From Glandiceps talaboti (lineage: Eukaryota > Hemichordata > Enteropneusta > Spengelidae), in contig NC_135549.1 in NCBI RefSeq assembly GCF_964340395.1, positions 25,359,842-25,423,841 on the forward strand: a stretch of DNA of 64,000 nucleotides, given 5' to 3'. Under the pieces are notes generated by a model. That model was not told where the DNA came from, searched no databases, and was given only the letters and a program-made list of their open reading frames with translations. Below are positions 12,367 to 40,133 of this stretch, one piece after another (position 1 is the first letter of the stretch; each line of letters starts with the position of its first letter). Both the position numbers and the translations under genes were made by a program.

Positions 12367-12690
12367 GTTTTTATATAGCGCTTTCCCATCCTGTACTCAA
12401 AATGCCACTGGCACAGATCTATAGCAGCACAATGGCCCTTTACTTCCTCAACTCCCTGGAGAACATACAATCCATTGCAGCCTCAATAAGCGCATAGGAT
12501 TGAAGCATTCACATTGTAACCTCTATCCTACCAGGTCCCCAATTACACAGCTGGGTTGACTGAGGCACAATCATGGTTCAAATCATGCCCGAGGACTTTA
12601 GCCACTCAGAAATGGCAGCGATGGGGCTGGAACCTGCAACCTGCAGATTCCAAGCCGGCCACTCTAACCATTCACCCATCATGACTCCAC
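12367..12690. repeat. dispersed repeat with TTTATATAGCGC end (SINE-like)
   Basis: Begins with TTTTTATATAGCGCTTTCC, whose reverse complement GGCGCTATATAAA is a common 3' tail of invertebrate SINE and LINE-like repeats. The block is clearly more GC-rich than the intron around it. The same tail motif recurs at about 38249. Mobile origin is inferred; family not named. Confidence 0.5.
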
Positions 12691-12922
12691 ATGATATAAA
12701 CATGTGGACTGGCCATAGTACACTGTGGAACAATGTTAATTATACAAATAAAGTCAATGTGCTGGTACATGTACCAGGATACTTCAGTGATCAGATGTAA
12801 ACATATGGAGATTGACATACACATGAGTAGAGTTAACATACAATATTCCTAAAATAAACTATCATATATTGAAGCCTACTATGATATGGACACTATACAA
12901 AACAGAGGGTGAGGGATGGGGT

Positions 12923-12936
12923 GGGGGGGGGGGGTG
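12923..12936. repeat. poly(G) tract
   Basis: Guanine run of about nine, flanked by GGTGG and GGGGTGG. Confidence 0.7.
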
Positions 12937-13463
12937 GAGAGTTTATGCAGTACAGTTTACAAAGACAATATGGTCTACAATTATGAATGATATCAACTAC
13001 AATCCTCAAATTACAACTTACGCCTAGAAAAAGTTCATATTAAGTATTGGAAAAAATCTTCATTATATTTTGCATAAACACAATTATTTGCAAATATTGA
13101 AATAGTAGAATTTTTGACAAAGTTCTTACGTGCGTATATGAAATGGTAAATAATTATAATTATGTTAAAAAGGTAAATCAGCAATTACAATTAAAAAATA
13201 ATGGCATTCACATGTTGATTGACCTTCACTTTTTAAAGTTTCCAGTTTACAAAATCTAAAAAAAAAAAAAAAAGGTTTTTTTTTTTTTGTTTTTTTTTTA
13301 CAAAAAAACCCTTGCCAACTTCTCTACACAGTTTGAAGTCACTATAAATGTTTTACCAGATTTGTATCATACAAAAGAAAGATTAAATAGATCATGATTG
13401 ATACTGTTAACCAAACAATTGGAGTGTTGACATATTAGTACAGCTACAATAAAATTAGATATT

Positions 13464-13740
13464 GTTCCCAATAATTTGCTCCGTTCAGCTGAGGAAAATA
13501 CAAGTGACCTAAGGGGTCTTGTAGTGACAAAACCCTTAGCTCACGAGTATTTTCTGGCTGAATGAAGAAAAATATTGGAGAATAACTTAACTATACCAGC
13601 GACAGTAATATCAAAGAAAAATTGGGGAAAGTAATAGCAATTTTGAACATTTTGGCTCATATATTGAACACAATAGAACCAGTGACATAGACACATGTTG
13701 TCCTGACAAACAGACCAGGGTATAAATTCCATATTTTTTG
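13464..13740. mobile_element. foldback element, family F, copy 1
   Basis: The first 120 bp form an inverted repeat (CCGTTCAGCTGAGGAAAATAC against GTATTTTCTGGCTGAATGAAG). A second part shares TTTTGAACATTTTGGCTCAT and AACCAGTGACATAGACA with the related copy at 41309-41530. Non-coding. Confidence 0.6.
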
Positions 13741-14550
13741 GTTCAACTTGGCTTGTGTGTATGGTATAATTGTATGTACTCGACTCTTTTCATCAAACAT
13801 TCTACGAGAACAGGATGTGCATTCAATGAGTAAATTCAACTCAGTGTAACTGTCATATACATGTACCATGTAGAGATTAATTAATGCATTGAAAATCAAG
13901 AAGCTTAGTATTAAAACTGCCAATTGTTACCTGTAATGTGCTCAAAATAAAAACAATGTATTAAGGAATTTGTTGAAGGTGTTCACAAAAGTAAAGCATG
14001 GTAGGCCAGAATAGAAAACTTCACATTATGAATGCAATAAAGATGTCTGATTTAACCCTAATCTTTCCATGGCCATGATCTTTTACATGGACTTGATATG
14101 AAGAGGAATATGTACAAAGTAGCCAGTACTGCCTGACCATACAAGTGTGCTATAATAGTGAGAACTCCTTGCATCATTTTTATGCATATTTGTACTTATG
14201 TGCCCTTTGACCTAGCATATAATTTTGTACACCAAACTACAAATATTTGAATCAAAATTTGGGTAAACATGTTTATGGAGGTCATTTAGGGTCATAACTG
14301 ATGTGTTTACTTAAACCAGGGACTACAATGGGATGACCATTGTGAATGATATGCTGAAGATAACACTGTCAACTACATGTATACAGACTGAATGCACAGG
14401 TTTGTATTTTTTTTTGGTAACTCTTTGAAGCTATTTGCCAGCAAATGAAATTTACTGATCACACAATATCTAGAACATAAAAAAGTTACTTGAGTGTCAC
14501 ATATCTGGTAAAATGTTCACCAAAATAATTGGTACTCTTTTCTTATACTT

Positions 14551-15375
14551 ATATGATATGATATGATTTTATTTGGGTAAAAATTTATACAAGTACATAT
14601 TAAAATACAAGGATAAAAAATCACCGACGATAACACATAAAAGTATTTTTAAAAACACTTATTTCCAATGTGGTCCTCATAGGGGTATTCAAAACGCCAT
14701 GGCAACAATGATACAACAACAACAAACAAACAAACAAACAAACAAAATATAAAAAAATTTAAATGAAATACAGATGACAAAGTACAAAAAAAATTATAAA
14801 ATACACAGACTACACCCTCAATTTAAAAAGGAAGGACTAAAAAGTTACAAAATATTATGTTCTTTAACCTCTAATTTGTTCCATAAAAAAGATTTGACAT
14901 GGTTTTTAAAACTATTTTTTGTATGAGATTGTTTCACTGAGAGTGGGAGACTATTCCAAAGACCAATGCCTGTGTAAGCGAATGAACTCTTACCCATACC
15001 ACTGACTCTTGGAACTACACATGACAGTTCACTCGCTCTTGTTCTATAACTGTGCCGATTACGGACCATTTCTATATTGCAATTTAAGTACTCAGGAGCA
15101 CAATGATTTATGATGTTGAACATATGATTTGAGTTTTAATTGCTCAACCCTCAATTCTACAGGAAATGTGCCTACAAGTTTAAATTGATTATATCCAATG
15201 TGTGTTCTAGGAGCAGCACTAAGTATATGTATCTTATGATGTTATTTTGCAGAACTTGTAGTCTACCCTTCAACTTCTTTGTGAGACCACTGTACCACGA
15301 TGAACAGGCATAGTCGAAATGACACTGAATCAAAGCCGAGACCATATTGGTAATGACAAGAAGAAGATGTGACAT
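14551..15375 (-). pseudogene. 3' end of a non-LTR retrotransposon (reverse transcriptase C-terminus)
   Basis: Two minus-strand segments in different frames. 15375-15172 encodes CHFDYACSSWYSGLTKKLKGRLQVLQNN, the thumb region of CR1/jockey-type RTs. 15123-14845 encodes a C-terminus with GIGLWNSLPLSVKQS and FKNHVKSFLW. A frameshift near 15125-15180 separates them. The element ends in AATAAAATCATATCATATCA, a short (CATAT)n tail typical of LINE 3' ends. 5'-truncated and dead. Confidence 0.75.
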
Positions 15376-15445
15376 TTAGTAAGAAATTTGCTGGACATTT
15401 ATTAAAAGTGATGTCTATCTGTGCCTCTTTCCAACAATTTTTCCT

Positions 15446-15657
15446 TTAACCCTTTCAGGACTAGAAACTTTCCCGCCAAAATTTTTGAACAAAAATTCTT
15501 GTTTCACTGTAATTTTTGGAAAAAGATCAACTTTATTTTAGACAAGAATTCAAGAAATATTACTTCCCAATGAAGTAATATTCTTAAATTTTAGAAAATG
15601 TTCTTACAATCAAGTTTCTATTTATTCCAATGTCGTCTCTAGGAATGAAAGGGTTAA
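15446..15657. mobile_element. short element with TTAACCCTTTC termini
   Basis: Starts TTAACCCTTTCAGGACTAGA and ends TCTCTAGGAATGAAAGGGTTAA. Termini are inverted and each includes TTAA. TTAA borders are the hallmark of piggyBac-type targets, so a piggyBac-like MITE of about 210 bp is the inference. No ORF. Confidence 0.6.
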
Positions 15658-15906
15658 AGGCCCATTTTGAATTAGGATTAAAATGTATGTGCAAAATATA
15701 TTTGTTTGGTAGAGCTATAAAAAAAAGTTGACCCACAACAAAAGAATTATCAGATAATGTAATCCTTATTAAGATATAATTAAAGTGATGACCTGGTATT
15801 GAAACATTGCCCTTTAAACTTATCTCATGACATCATACTTCACTTTCTATCTGCACAAGAACAATTTGCGAGCTACATTGTGGTCTGAGCTGAGCTATTT
15901 TATCCA

Positions 15907-15962
15907 TGATATTGAATATCATATATCATACATTGTACATATATGATATTCAATATTTCATA
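15907..15962. repeat. short AT-rich palindrome
   Basis: CATGATATTGAATATCATAT pairs with ATATGATATTCAATATTTCAT around a short loop (ACATTGTACAT). Confidence 0.6.
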
Positions 15963-16744
15963 GTATATCTATCAGACTGAAGTACATCATTCATGTGGTC
16001 ATATATGGACTTTAAACCGCAGACAAGTCTGTGTTTTACACTCACAGTTATTATCTACATATATACAGTATGTGCGAATTAGTTAGCCACACCTGTTAAT
16101 TGTTCCTGGCATGTTAAACTAACAATCTGGTAAGTAGGAAGGCCCAAGCACATCAGAATACTACTAGTACTATACCTTTGAAAGATTGGCGAGACTTGCA
16201 GATCACAGTGTTTCACTCCAGCACCTATATGATATACCACCAGCTGTAGTTGCTTACGTGTAACATGCACTGTGATCCGACAAAACAGTAATATCGTAAT
16301 GTACACAGTGTTGATCGTACGTCAATGAATTGAAATATAAATACAATGGCACATGCCATTTTATTATGGGGAGGCAAGCAAGCGTTTGCTTCAAGTAAAC
16401 ATGTTTACGCTAGCTACGGCGTTACCACTGCACTGTCCCACAAGTTACCTATATAAAGCATAGCTTTGGTAAGTGCATGGTAATTGTCCTAAATCTTTCT
16501 CAATTCCTACTACAGCTGCCAATACTGAGGCCTTGTATTACGTAATAAGTCCAAGGTGTCGGGTGGCGAGGTATCCATGAACAGTTCACACCCACTCGGT
16601 TAATATATTATTCGTATGTACACATTCGCACATAGCGATGCCGTGATTATCCAGTCGGGCAAGTTCGATGCTAGAATACTGCTATCAGCTCTAATTTATA
16701 CAGTAGTGAACTGAAAATACCGAAAAACAAACGCTTTATCTTAC

Positions 16745-16850
16745 CTGTACAGAGACACCACAACAGTACTTCCGCATGGGCCGGCTTCATACATGCGTTC
16801 GTCGGTACATGCACACCGCCGCAGACTAGACCCTGCTCAATTAACACTAT
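16745..16850 (-). other. GMPPB: probable non-coding first exon of GMPPB
   Basis: On the minus strand a comparatively GC-rich stretch with CpGs ends in CTGTACAG followed by the donor GTAAGATAAAG. It is the best 5' partner for the coding exon acceptor at 12144. The transcription start cannot be fixed; the upper limit of about 16850 is where the GC-rich stretch ends. Confidence 0.5.
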
Positions 16851-17334
16851 ATTTTAGTTTTGACGAGATTCACTTTCTTGTGGGGTGAAGATGCCACGCT
16901 ATTCGATGTTCAACTCTTGTAAACCGCAATTATTTTGTTATCTTAATATGGGTAAAACAGTTCAGAAGAAATGAATATAAAGTACACTCATAGTTTAACG
17001 AAATAATTAAACTTGAATATGTGATTATTGTTATAACTTCAAGTTAATATTTTTAGTATTTTATCAGACATTGTTTGGCAGCCTTGCTGAAGTCACAAGT
17101 TCAAAGGTACTGAAATACAATGTAGATATACTCACAGTACAAATTAAGCTAACTGTTACTGCAACTTACACACTTCATTCAAAAAGTGAAAAACGTTTAA
17201 AATTCTCTCAAACAGTACAATAAGGCCTAAAAAATAATTGTTTGGTTCCAGTTACCCGACCCCACCTAGTTTTCCACTGCCGACCCTATACTTTTTTTTT
17301 TACTTTTCCGAGAAAAAAAATAAAATCGCAAGAA

Positions 17335-17345
17335 GTCTCGCGAGA
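17335..17345. promoter_or_regulatory. TCTCGCGAGA palindromic promoter-type motif
   Basis: The 10-bp palindrome TCTCGCGAGA is present exactly. In animals it is a known core/proximal promoter element of TATA-less, often bidirectional genes. Here it lies between two divergent housekeeping-type genes. The role is inferred from motif and position only. Confidence 0.4.
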
Positions 17346-17580
17346 AATAGTGGATGCAGAAAATGACATCAACTTAAAAAGACAATATAAAACTATTCTT
17401 CCAATCTGTAATGACTGTACATCTGATAGGAACAAATAAACAACACAGAGACCATTTGGCTAACCTGAACTAGACACTCACACAGAAAACAATATGTAAT
17501 AAAATAAAATAAAAAATCTACCTATCCCACCTATTCTCAGAATTGTATGTAATCAGAACCACACTTTTTTTTTTTCATTA

Positions 17581-17665
17581 GGCCTAAGTGTATATCGTCG
17601 CAAACCACGGCCTCTTTTACGGCACCGTCCAAAACGCGGCAACAGTTTCGCAGTGTCACAGAAGA
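17581..17665 (-). repeat. dispersed repeat K, copy 2
   Basis: Reverse complement reads GGACGGTGCCGTAAAAGAGG then CGTGGTTTGCGACGATAT, matching 2106-2165. This copy is CpG-richer (AAACGCGGC) and therefore perhaps younger. Confidence 0.5.
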
Positions 17666-17744
17666 AACAACAGCCCTGGTAAATCGACGCGTCATATAGG
17701 AACTAGACTAGCGTAAATATTGGCTCTCAAGTCAACTATCATAA

Positions 17745-18140
17745 CATAACATGCTTTATTACTTTACAACATCAAATGGAAAACATGATATAGGAAACAC
17801 AAAGACAAAATATCACAATACCAGCACTCATGAATTAGCTACTGGAAAGATCATGTGTTTTGATTTACATGTCTCAGAAAGAAATTTCGCAAATGGACGT
17901 TTATCATCTGAACTATAACAATATACAGAAAATTTGTCTTTTAAATTACTTTTTAAGAAAGTGAGCACATTTCAGTGGTATAGAAGAAAATAAAACATCT
18001 TTCTCATTATCATGTTGAGGGCAATCAATAAGAAAATGAAAACATAAAATCATAATTATGCATTTTGTATCCTTTTTCCTCAAGAAATTTTAACAGACCA
18101 GTGTTGGCATGTCCTCAGTCTTATCCCATAATAACTGACA
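17745..18140 (-). pseudogene. probable retrotransposon 3' remnant
   Basis: On the minus strand the block reads GHANTGLLKFLEEKGY, then a broken frame, then CPQHDNEKDVLFSSIPLK. This resembles the RNase H-to-C-terminal part of some non-LTR elements (GHAxTGxYL then CPLY...R). It ends in TGTTATGTTATGATAG, a short repeated 3' tail. Several stops; assignment tentative. Confidence 0.4.
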
Positions 18141-18979
18141 CCTCCCAAAGTTTTCTTACTCCCGTAAAGTTGATTGATAAGAAAAAAGACGACTAAGAAG
18201 CTTGTTATGTTATATTCGTTGTATAACAAGTGAAAAAAATGACAATGATTTGTGTAGATATCTTCAGCACTGCACTTAAGTCATTGATTTTTAAAACAAC
18301 TTTTGGAGTCCCTGAACATTTCGAGTTTATTGCTAATTAAACATGTAGCAGCTGAAAAGGGGGGGGACGAGGTGAACAGTTTGTTAAAAGTTTGTGCTAT
18401 GTGTGTGTACATAGAACTTTCATTTGACAAACAAAAAGTCGTCGTCCTTTTTAAAATTTCATGGGTATATTTTGGAGTATTAATGTAACAGAGTCTACAT
18501 GTCTGGGTTGAAAGGTCATTACAGGTGAAGGGTTACGCTCGAAGTCTCGCAAAATCTCGCAGGTTAATGTTCGAGCGAAACCATTAAAAGTGGGTGTGTA
18601 CAAATTTTCTACGAACTCTATGTTGGTACTCTAATGGTGAAGATCCCTTAAAACACTCATATCCATATTTAAAGGCTTATTTTTAAAGTAACAAAGTGGA
18701 GTATTTTGAAATTATTGGGCGCAAACTGTTCTCCTTACGTGAATCACATTTTAGGTTAAGCCTTATTCCCCGGATATATCAATCAAAAGCTCCTACTTCA
18801 CTTCCGTGTCTCCACATCCGCTCAAATGAGTTGGAAATACCCCGTTTGTCAAACATCACAGGACTTTGGACTAATTTATCTTTGAATTTGTGCGCTAACG
18901 AAGAACAACAATTTTCTCCTTTTTGTGGTTTATGTTTCGGTCTGGTTTTGTGGACGACGACAACAACGAAGAGTCGAAC

Positions 18980-34684
<15,705 letters not shown>

Positions 34685-34866
34685 TATCAGAAGAACAAAG
34701 TTACTATCTTTGGAAGTTATTCTTTTTATGCAGAGACTTTGGCACTGCATTTAAAGTGTGTACATACAGTGTAAATGTTATATAAGTTAAAAGCCAATTA
34801 CCTTTCAACTCAAGTAGTATGTTGGTAGTGGATACCATGAATTTTCAAAAAAAAAAAATCCCAGAA

Positions 34867-35311
34867 GTTAGCTTACCTGAAGACTTCAAGGACTATCACT
34901 ACCACACTATTCCATTGTCCTCACCAACATTTTGATTTTTTGAATTTTTGCTCATCCTCTTTTTTACTCTGACTGTAGCTCTTTCGAGCTGGTATTAAGC
35001 CACACCCCATCATACATGTAATGTGCAAAACAGCATAGATTTGTTTTGGTTGTTATGGATTTTTATACATAATTTTTAAACGATTTTCCTGGTTTTTTGT
35101 TTACTTTACATAATACTGATTAAGTGATTAAAATATATCTAATTAAATTATGTATTCGACCAATCATGGTCTATGGCAAAATATATCATTCGAAACCAGC
35201 TCAAAATTGGAGTCAGAGTAGACATGAGTACAAGCGAAATGTCAAAATGTCAGTTAGGAGAGCGTAATAGTGTAAATAGCAATAGTCCATGAAGTCCAAA
35301 GGTAGGTTACC
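34867..35311. mobile_element. foldback element, family A, long copy
   Basis: Outer arms TTACCTGAAGACTTCAAGGAC and GTCCATGAAGTCCAAAGGTA. Inner arms TACTCTGACTGTAGC and GGAGTCAGAGTAGAC also pair. The terminal parts match the 146-bp family A copy at 1371. It sits 180 bp after the p38 stop codon, so it is probably in the p38 3' UTR. Confidence 0.7.
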
Positions 35312-36641
35312 CAGAGGAATGCTTTTGCTTTGAAGTCCCACTTCCTGTCTGCAAAGCAAGGTGAAACATTGCGTGACTTAGCTAAGCTACAAAGTGTAGG
35401 AGTCGTCCATTTTCCATTCTCATATTATTAAATCATTATCATAGTGATTGCATGTATAGAATATTGAGCATAAGAGTATTTCTTTTTCTATTCATTCACA
35501 GTATCACTGTTTAAGACAATCTGATTTGTAATAGCCGATTTATCATAAATTTGATGATTTTTTGTGTGTAGAGATCATGGTTGAAATCATTATTACCTAG
35601 TGACCAAATTGATATAAAAATGATAGTGTAAACACTGTGAGTAAAGTCATGTATTGAAGCAATGTAGCTGTTGCAAACCTGATATTCATTTTTTATTTAG
35701 ATAACTTGCGATTAACTTTTAATTTTCAAAAAAAAAAGGGTTGGTCTCTGTAAAACTCGACTGTAGGCATGTTAACCAGCTTTCACACAGTCCATGCAAC
35801 ATCACCACATCACTCATTTTTTATTTAAAGCAACAATTTTCACCAAGACGGATCATTGTGTTAGTTATCTGTTGATAGTTTTGTATGTATATAGTAATTT
35901 CAATAGTGATTAGTTTTATAATATTTCTTCAAATATTAACTGTCACAACAAGATCTTAGAATGTCACGAAGTATTGCATATGCTGTGATGATACTCAAAT
36001 TATGTTTAGTCTTTTCAAAGTAATACCACCATACAAGTTCATTCTTGAGTTAGTGTTATCCATGACAACGTGAAACTCTACCCAGACCCTTGTGACTGTA
36101 TTTTAATTGAAGTAGTCACAAGATGGAATGTGTTTTAAGCTCATTGATAATTCAATTCAAATGGTCCATTGAATTGAAATATAAGACACGTGTAATTTTG
36201 TATCAGACTGCAGAAGATATATTTTTGCTGTCTGCAAGTATTTAACTCTTTCCATATAGCTACTCTTGTATTTCAAAAACATTTAGTGGATTGTGCAAGA
36301 CTTTATGTACCCAAATATCATTTATGATTCTGAATTCAGGTTGTTCACCAATATTTTCGGATGATATAGAATATGTAGCCAGACGTGACATTAATAGTTC
36401 CTTCTTTCATTCTAAAGTATCTTTGCACTGCTTGTGACATCTTTAATCATTTCGCATCACACAACTCTTTGCAACCAAGATAGTCTCAACATATGTGTAG
36501 GTCCATTTAACAAAAGCAAAAGTGCAGTTTACAAATATATTGTTTAATTTAAGAATCAGTTTAACTTAAGACTTGACAGCCTGTCTGTAATGATATAGCT
36601 GATGTCACAATAACTTTAAATCTTGCAGGAAACTAGATTAC

Positions 36642-37049
36642 ATCCCTTGCAGCATTTGTCTATAGATGCGCTTCTGATCAGAACATTGTATTATCAGTGA
36701 TTTAGAATTTAAGATTGACTTTAAATGTGACTAAAAGATTTCTCTTTAACACGCTATCAAACTGACACACATTGATACAAAACAGTGTATATTAGGTGTC
36801 TCTGGTGCTGGTGCACACCATGTTCGTTTGCTCTATGACAAAACTTTCACAGACATAAACTGATAAAAAGCATGGCATGGATCTGCACCAGAGGCCCCTG
36901 CTATTGTTTTTTTTTGTATCAATATGTCACTTTCATAGTGTGATAAGGAGATGACTTTTCAGCATCTTCAAAGCTACATTTTATTATCTACTATCGATAA
37001 AACGATGTTCTGATGAGCAACATCTCTAGACAACTGCTGCAAGGGTTGT
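36642..37049. mobile_element. foldback element, family E, copy 1
   Basis: Ends CCCTTGCAGCATTTGTCTAT and AGACAACTGCTGCAAGGG. The inner segments GTCTCTGGTGCTGGTGCACA and ATCTGCACCAGAGGCC also pair. The TTTCACAGACATAAACTGAT core is shared with copy 2 at 40134. Confidence 0.7.
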
Positions 37050-38174
37050 ATTTAATGAAATATCCAAGAATTATGACTACAAGTGCTATCACACTTGTGA
37101 CAAAAAACCAACATACAGAGTATAGTGTAATGTAATGACTATCACATGAAATGATAAGATTGGGTATAAAGACCATTTGAATTATTGGAATATGAGCAAA
37201 CGTAGTATAATATGATGATTTTGTTCATATTCAGTACCACCTTGTTTAGCTTCAATGGCAAGAATAACACCACAGAAACATTTCCCAGTTAAGAAAGCCA
37301 AGGAGAATGCAACTATTTCAGCCAAAAATTTAAGGTTTCATTCTCACTATGTCTTGACTATACTGTACTGTAGTTTGTTTTCTGCTATTTGTATATCACA
37401 CCTTGTAGCAATATATATTATTATGCATGTATGCAAACCAAAGATGAAACATTTAAAAGTAAAAAAAAAATCATATCACAGCTACATTTATGTGTTAAAG
37501 ACAAAACACTTAGTTAAACACTGTAGATAGGTTGTGTTGCCGCAAATGTCTTGTGACATGTGCTTTTAGACAATGATGCATGGACAGAGTATTTAGCAGC
37601 AGAAATCAGGAGGAATCTTTCTGTGAAGATAACATTTTCTGAACAAATTAAATTATTACCTTTGCTATATGTGAATATATGGCAGAAAGAAGTGTTTGTA
37701 AGTTGACTTGAAGAGCTAAGCTTCAACAAAAGTAACTGAAATCTGTCTTTTTATGGTTTAAAATCAGATGAGTTATCTCAGGATAGCAGTGTTTTTTTTG
37801 TAATAATGTGACATTATTTGGCAATGTCAGTTTTAAATGTCTTTGTCATTAGTATCACAAAAATCAGGTGTTTACATATCTATCATGGTATGGCGTATTC
37901 ATTGTGGTACGTTCTCAGTGTTATACAGGTAATAATTATAAGTGACTGTTGTAGTAAAGTTTGTCTGTGAATTCTAAAGGGGATGAACCTGTTGCCAGTT
38001 CTGTTATAAAGATGCACTGCATGACTACCCTTGCAATGTCATTTATTTTGTGGGTGCAGGGGACTGTGCATGGGGGATGGTTGTTACATGTGTATACATG
38101 ATGATACCCAAGATGTATGCATAAAAGTATTTGTTTAGTTCATGGTGCCTAGTCTTTCCTCAATATAATATGAC

Positions 38175-38588
38175 TCTGGTAATCAAGCCTTTGGTTTACT
38201 AAGATAGACGCATGCTAGCGCCTTTGAACAATTTGACTTTTTGGAATTTGGCGCTATATAAATTTTTTATGATGATGATGATGATGATGATGATAAATCT
38301 ATTGTTCGTCAATTCAGTAGATTACACTATTGGGTGATAAGAGTTCTGCTATTGTGCAATTCTAATCACCCTGTGATCAAGGTAGTGTAAACATTGGAAT
38401 TCCCAAAACAGCACTGCAAGTTTATGTCACTCTAAATTTTAAACTAGTTTTCAAAGACGCCTCCTACTGAGACTGTAATTAAACCAACATCCATTCAATA
38501 GCTTATCACTATTGGATCAACGTGTTGCAACAATAATTTTAGTTTGTGTCTATCTTAGTGAAGCAAAGGCTCAAGTACCAAAGTAATA
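38175..38588. mobile_element. foldback element, family C, copy 2, with insertion
   Basis: Arms CCTTTGGTTTACTAAGATAG and CTATCTTAGTGAAGCAAAGG. The interior matches the copy at 7177 except for about 80 bp extra at roughly 38213-38293. The inserted piece ends GGCGCTATATAAATTTTTTA followed by about nine ATG units, like the 3' tail of a 5'-truncated SINE. Confidence 0.7.
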
Positions 38589-40133
38589 ACAAACATTTGA
38601 AGAGATCAGTATATCTTTACTATGTAAAATGATGAAAGTATTTATAATTCAAAATATAATGAGGAGGAAATGTGCTAAAAGTAACCACAAGCTACATGCA
38701 TTCGCATTACCCTATGCATCTTGGAACTGGGACATTTACCATTGAAATGTAATAGGTATTGTCATAAAAAAAAACCGTGAAGGGATGTTTTAAAACCAAT
38801 AAAAGCATTTTTGATGCACATCTATTGAAAATCATCATCAAACAAACAGAGGATAAGCAGATTTTGCTCTTAGGCAGACATCATTAACTGGAGCCCTGGA
38901 AGATTGTCAGTCAGCTTCAGTTGTTTAACAAATGTCATTTCTGTTTATGCTTATTGGAGCATCATTCGTCATATCTGTTTTATAGCAGGCAAGGAGATAA
39001 TATGTGTGTCACAACATTTTACTTGGTTTTTAAACACCCATATTGCAGTGCGAGGTACTGTTCAGTTCCCCTCTAATGGTTTCCGTGATGACAGAGAATC
39101 GATTTAACAATTTACAATGATACATCACATCTTATTGTAAATGTATTTCGATATTTTAGGACAGGACATGAAAAAAAAAGGTTTTTATGGCTGATGAATC
39201 ACTGTAAATGTAGTATGCAATATGCAATATGAAAAATGAAGCCATACATGAGTGCAACACCACGATTTGAGTAAATCATGTCAAAAGTACTTAAATGCAA
39301 TTATTAATTTTTAAGTTTTAGCATAATGACAGTTTTTTTTTTAGTTCTCGACAATTGCAATGTTTTACTTCAATCAGACAAAAAGTACTAGCATTGTTTT
39401 GTGTAGGTATAGCTATATTAGAAAAGTGTAAGATGTGATGTCGATTGTCACTTTATCTACCAACCACAATTTTATTTTTTTTTGCCAAGTTTTGATTTAC
39501 ATTTGTACACAGCAAAGTTCTTTTTAATAATAAACATATAAAACTATAGTCATGGCTTTTTTTATTGTATGTGTAATATTTATGTATGAATGGAACATTA
39601 GCCAGTACCTTTTACTGTCATAAGTGACTGACATTGCTAATTTAGTTATGCAGATATATGTCACCTGTCACCAATCTCGCATTTTGATTGGCCGAGAGCA
39701 ATGCAGATATGGAGGCATATTTTTTGCTTGTTGTATCACGTGGTAGCTACAATTCCCTTTGCAAACAAACCTTACAGACGACCAGACATCCAGTATTTCG
39801 AATACCAAATTTATATGTAAGCCTAGCGAGATATTATTCTATACAATGTAACATGTTTTTGAACTGTGTGTTTCGTGTCACTGGGAAATCGTCAAAATTT
39901 CAACCATCAATGGCAAAAGTGCACGGTACTAAATATGACAGATATCCAAATTACCTCCACAGAGGGTGCAATGTTTGCTGAACTAGAACAACAAAGCACA
40001 TTCATTTTATGATGAATATATATACTTTTAATTGAATTCTATATACACAATACAAGGACGCACTTTTTTTTTAGTTGAAGGAAATTAGGATATTTGTTTG
40101 AAGCAGAATTTGAGTAATATGCAATATTATTAC

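Larger units (their letters stand above)
12144..16744 (-). other. GMPPB 5'-UTR intron
   Basis: Intron between the non-coding first exon (donor GTAAGATAAAG below 16745) and exon 12143-12002 (acceptor TTTACAG). It contains the SINE-like repeat at 12367, foldback F1, a non-LTR 3' end, a TTAA element and small palindromes. No other gene is seen. Confidence 0.6.
16851..18931. other. divergent intergenic region GMPPB / p38
   Basis: Holds repeat K copy 2 and a retroelement remnant. The two genes are transcribed away from each other. Close to the p38 end the sequence contains repeated CTCGCGAGA/TCTCGC-type stretches (about 17335 and 18546-18562), reminiscent of the TCTCGCGAGA promoter motif of TATA-less genes (17335-17345 reads GTCTCGCGAGA). 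No TATA box is assigned. Confidence 0.4.
34685..40133 (+). other. p38 3' UTR and downstream intergenic DNA
   Basis: Apart from foldbacks A2, E1 and C2 I see no gene. AATAAA hexamers occur at 38798-38803 and 39529-39534, but they are 4-5 kb past the stop, so the real 3' end is undecided. The open frame at 39688-39981 has no recognised domain. Confidence 0.4.

Noticed and set aside
18923-18979. Upstream p38 start
   Set aside because: The 18923 codon is TTG; the in-frame ATG at 18932 has a poor context, while 18980 has A at -3 and G at +4.
39688-39981. Possible 97-aa gene downstream of p38
   Set aside because: No homology recognised; length is within chance for this region.
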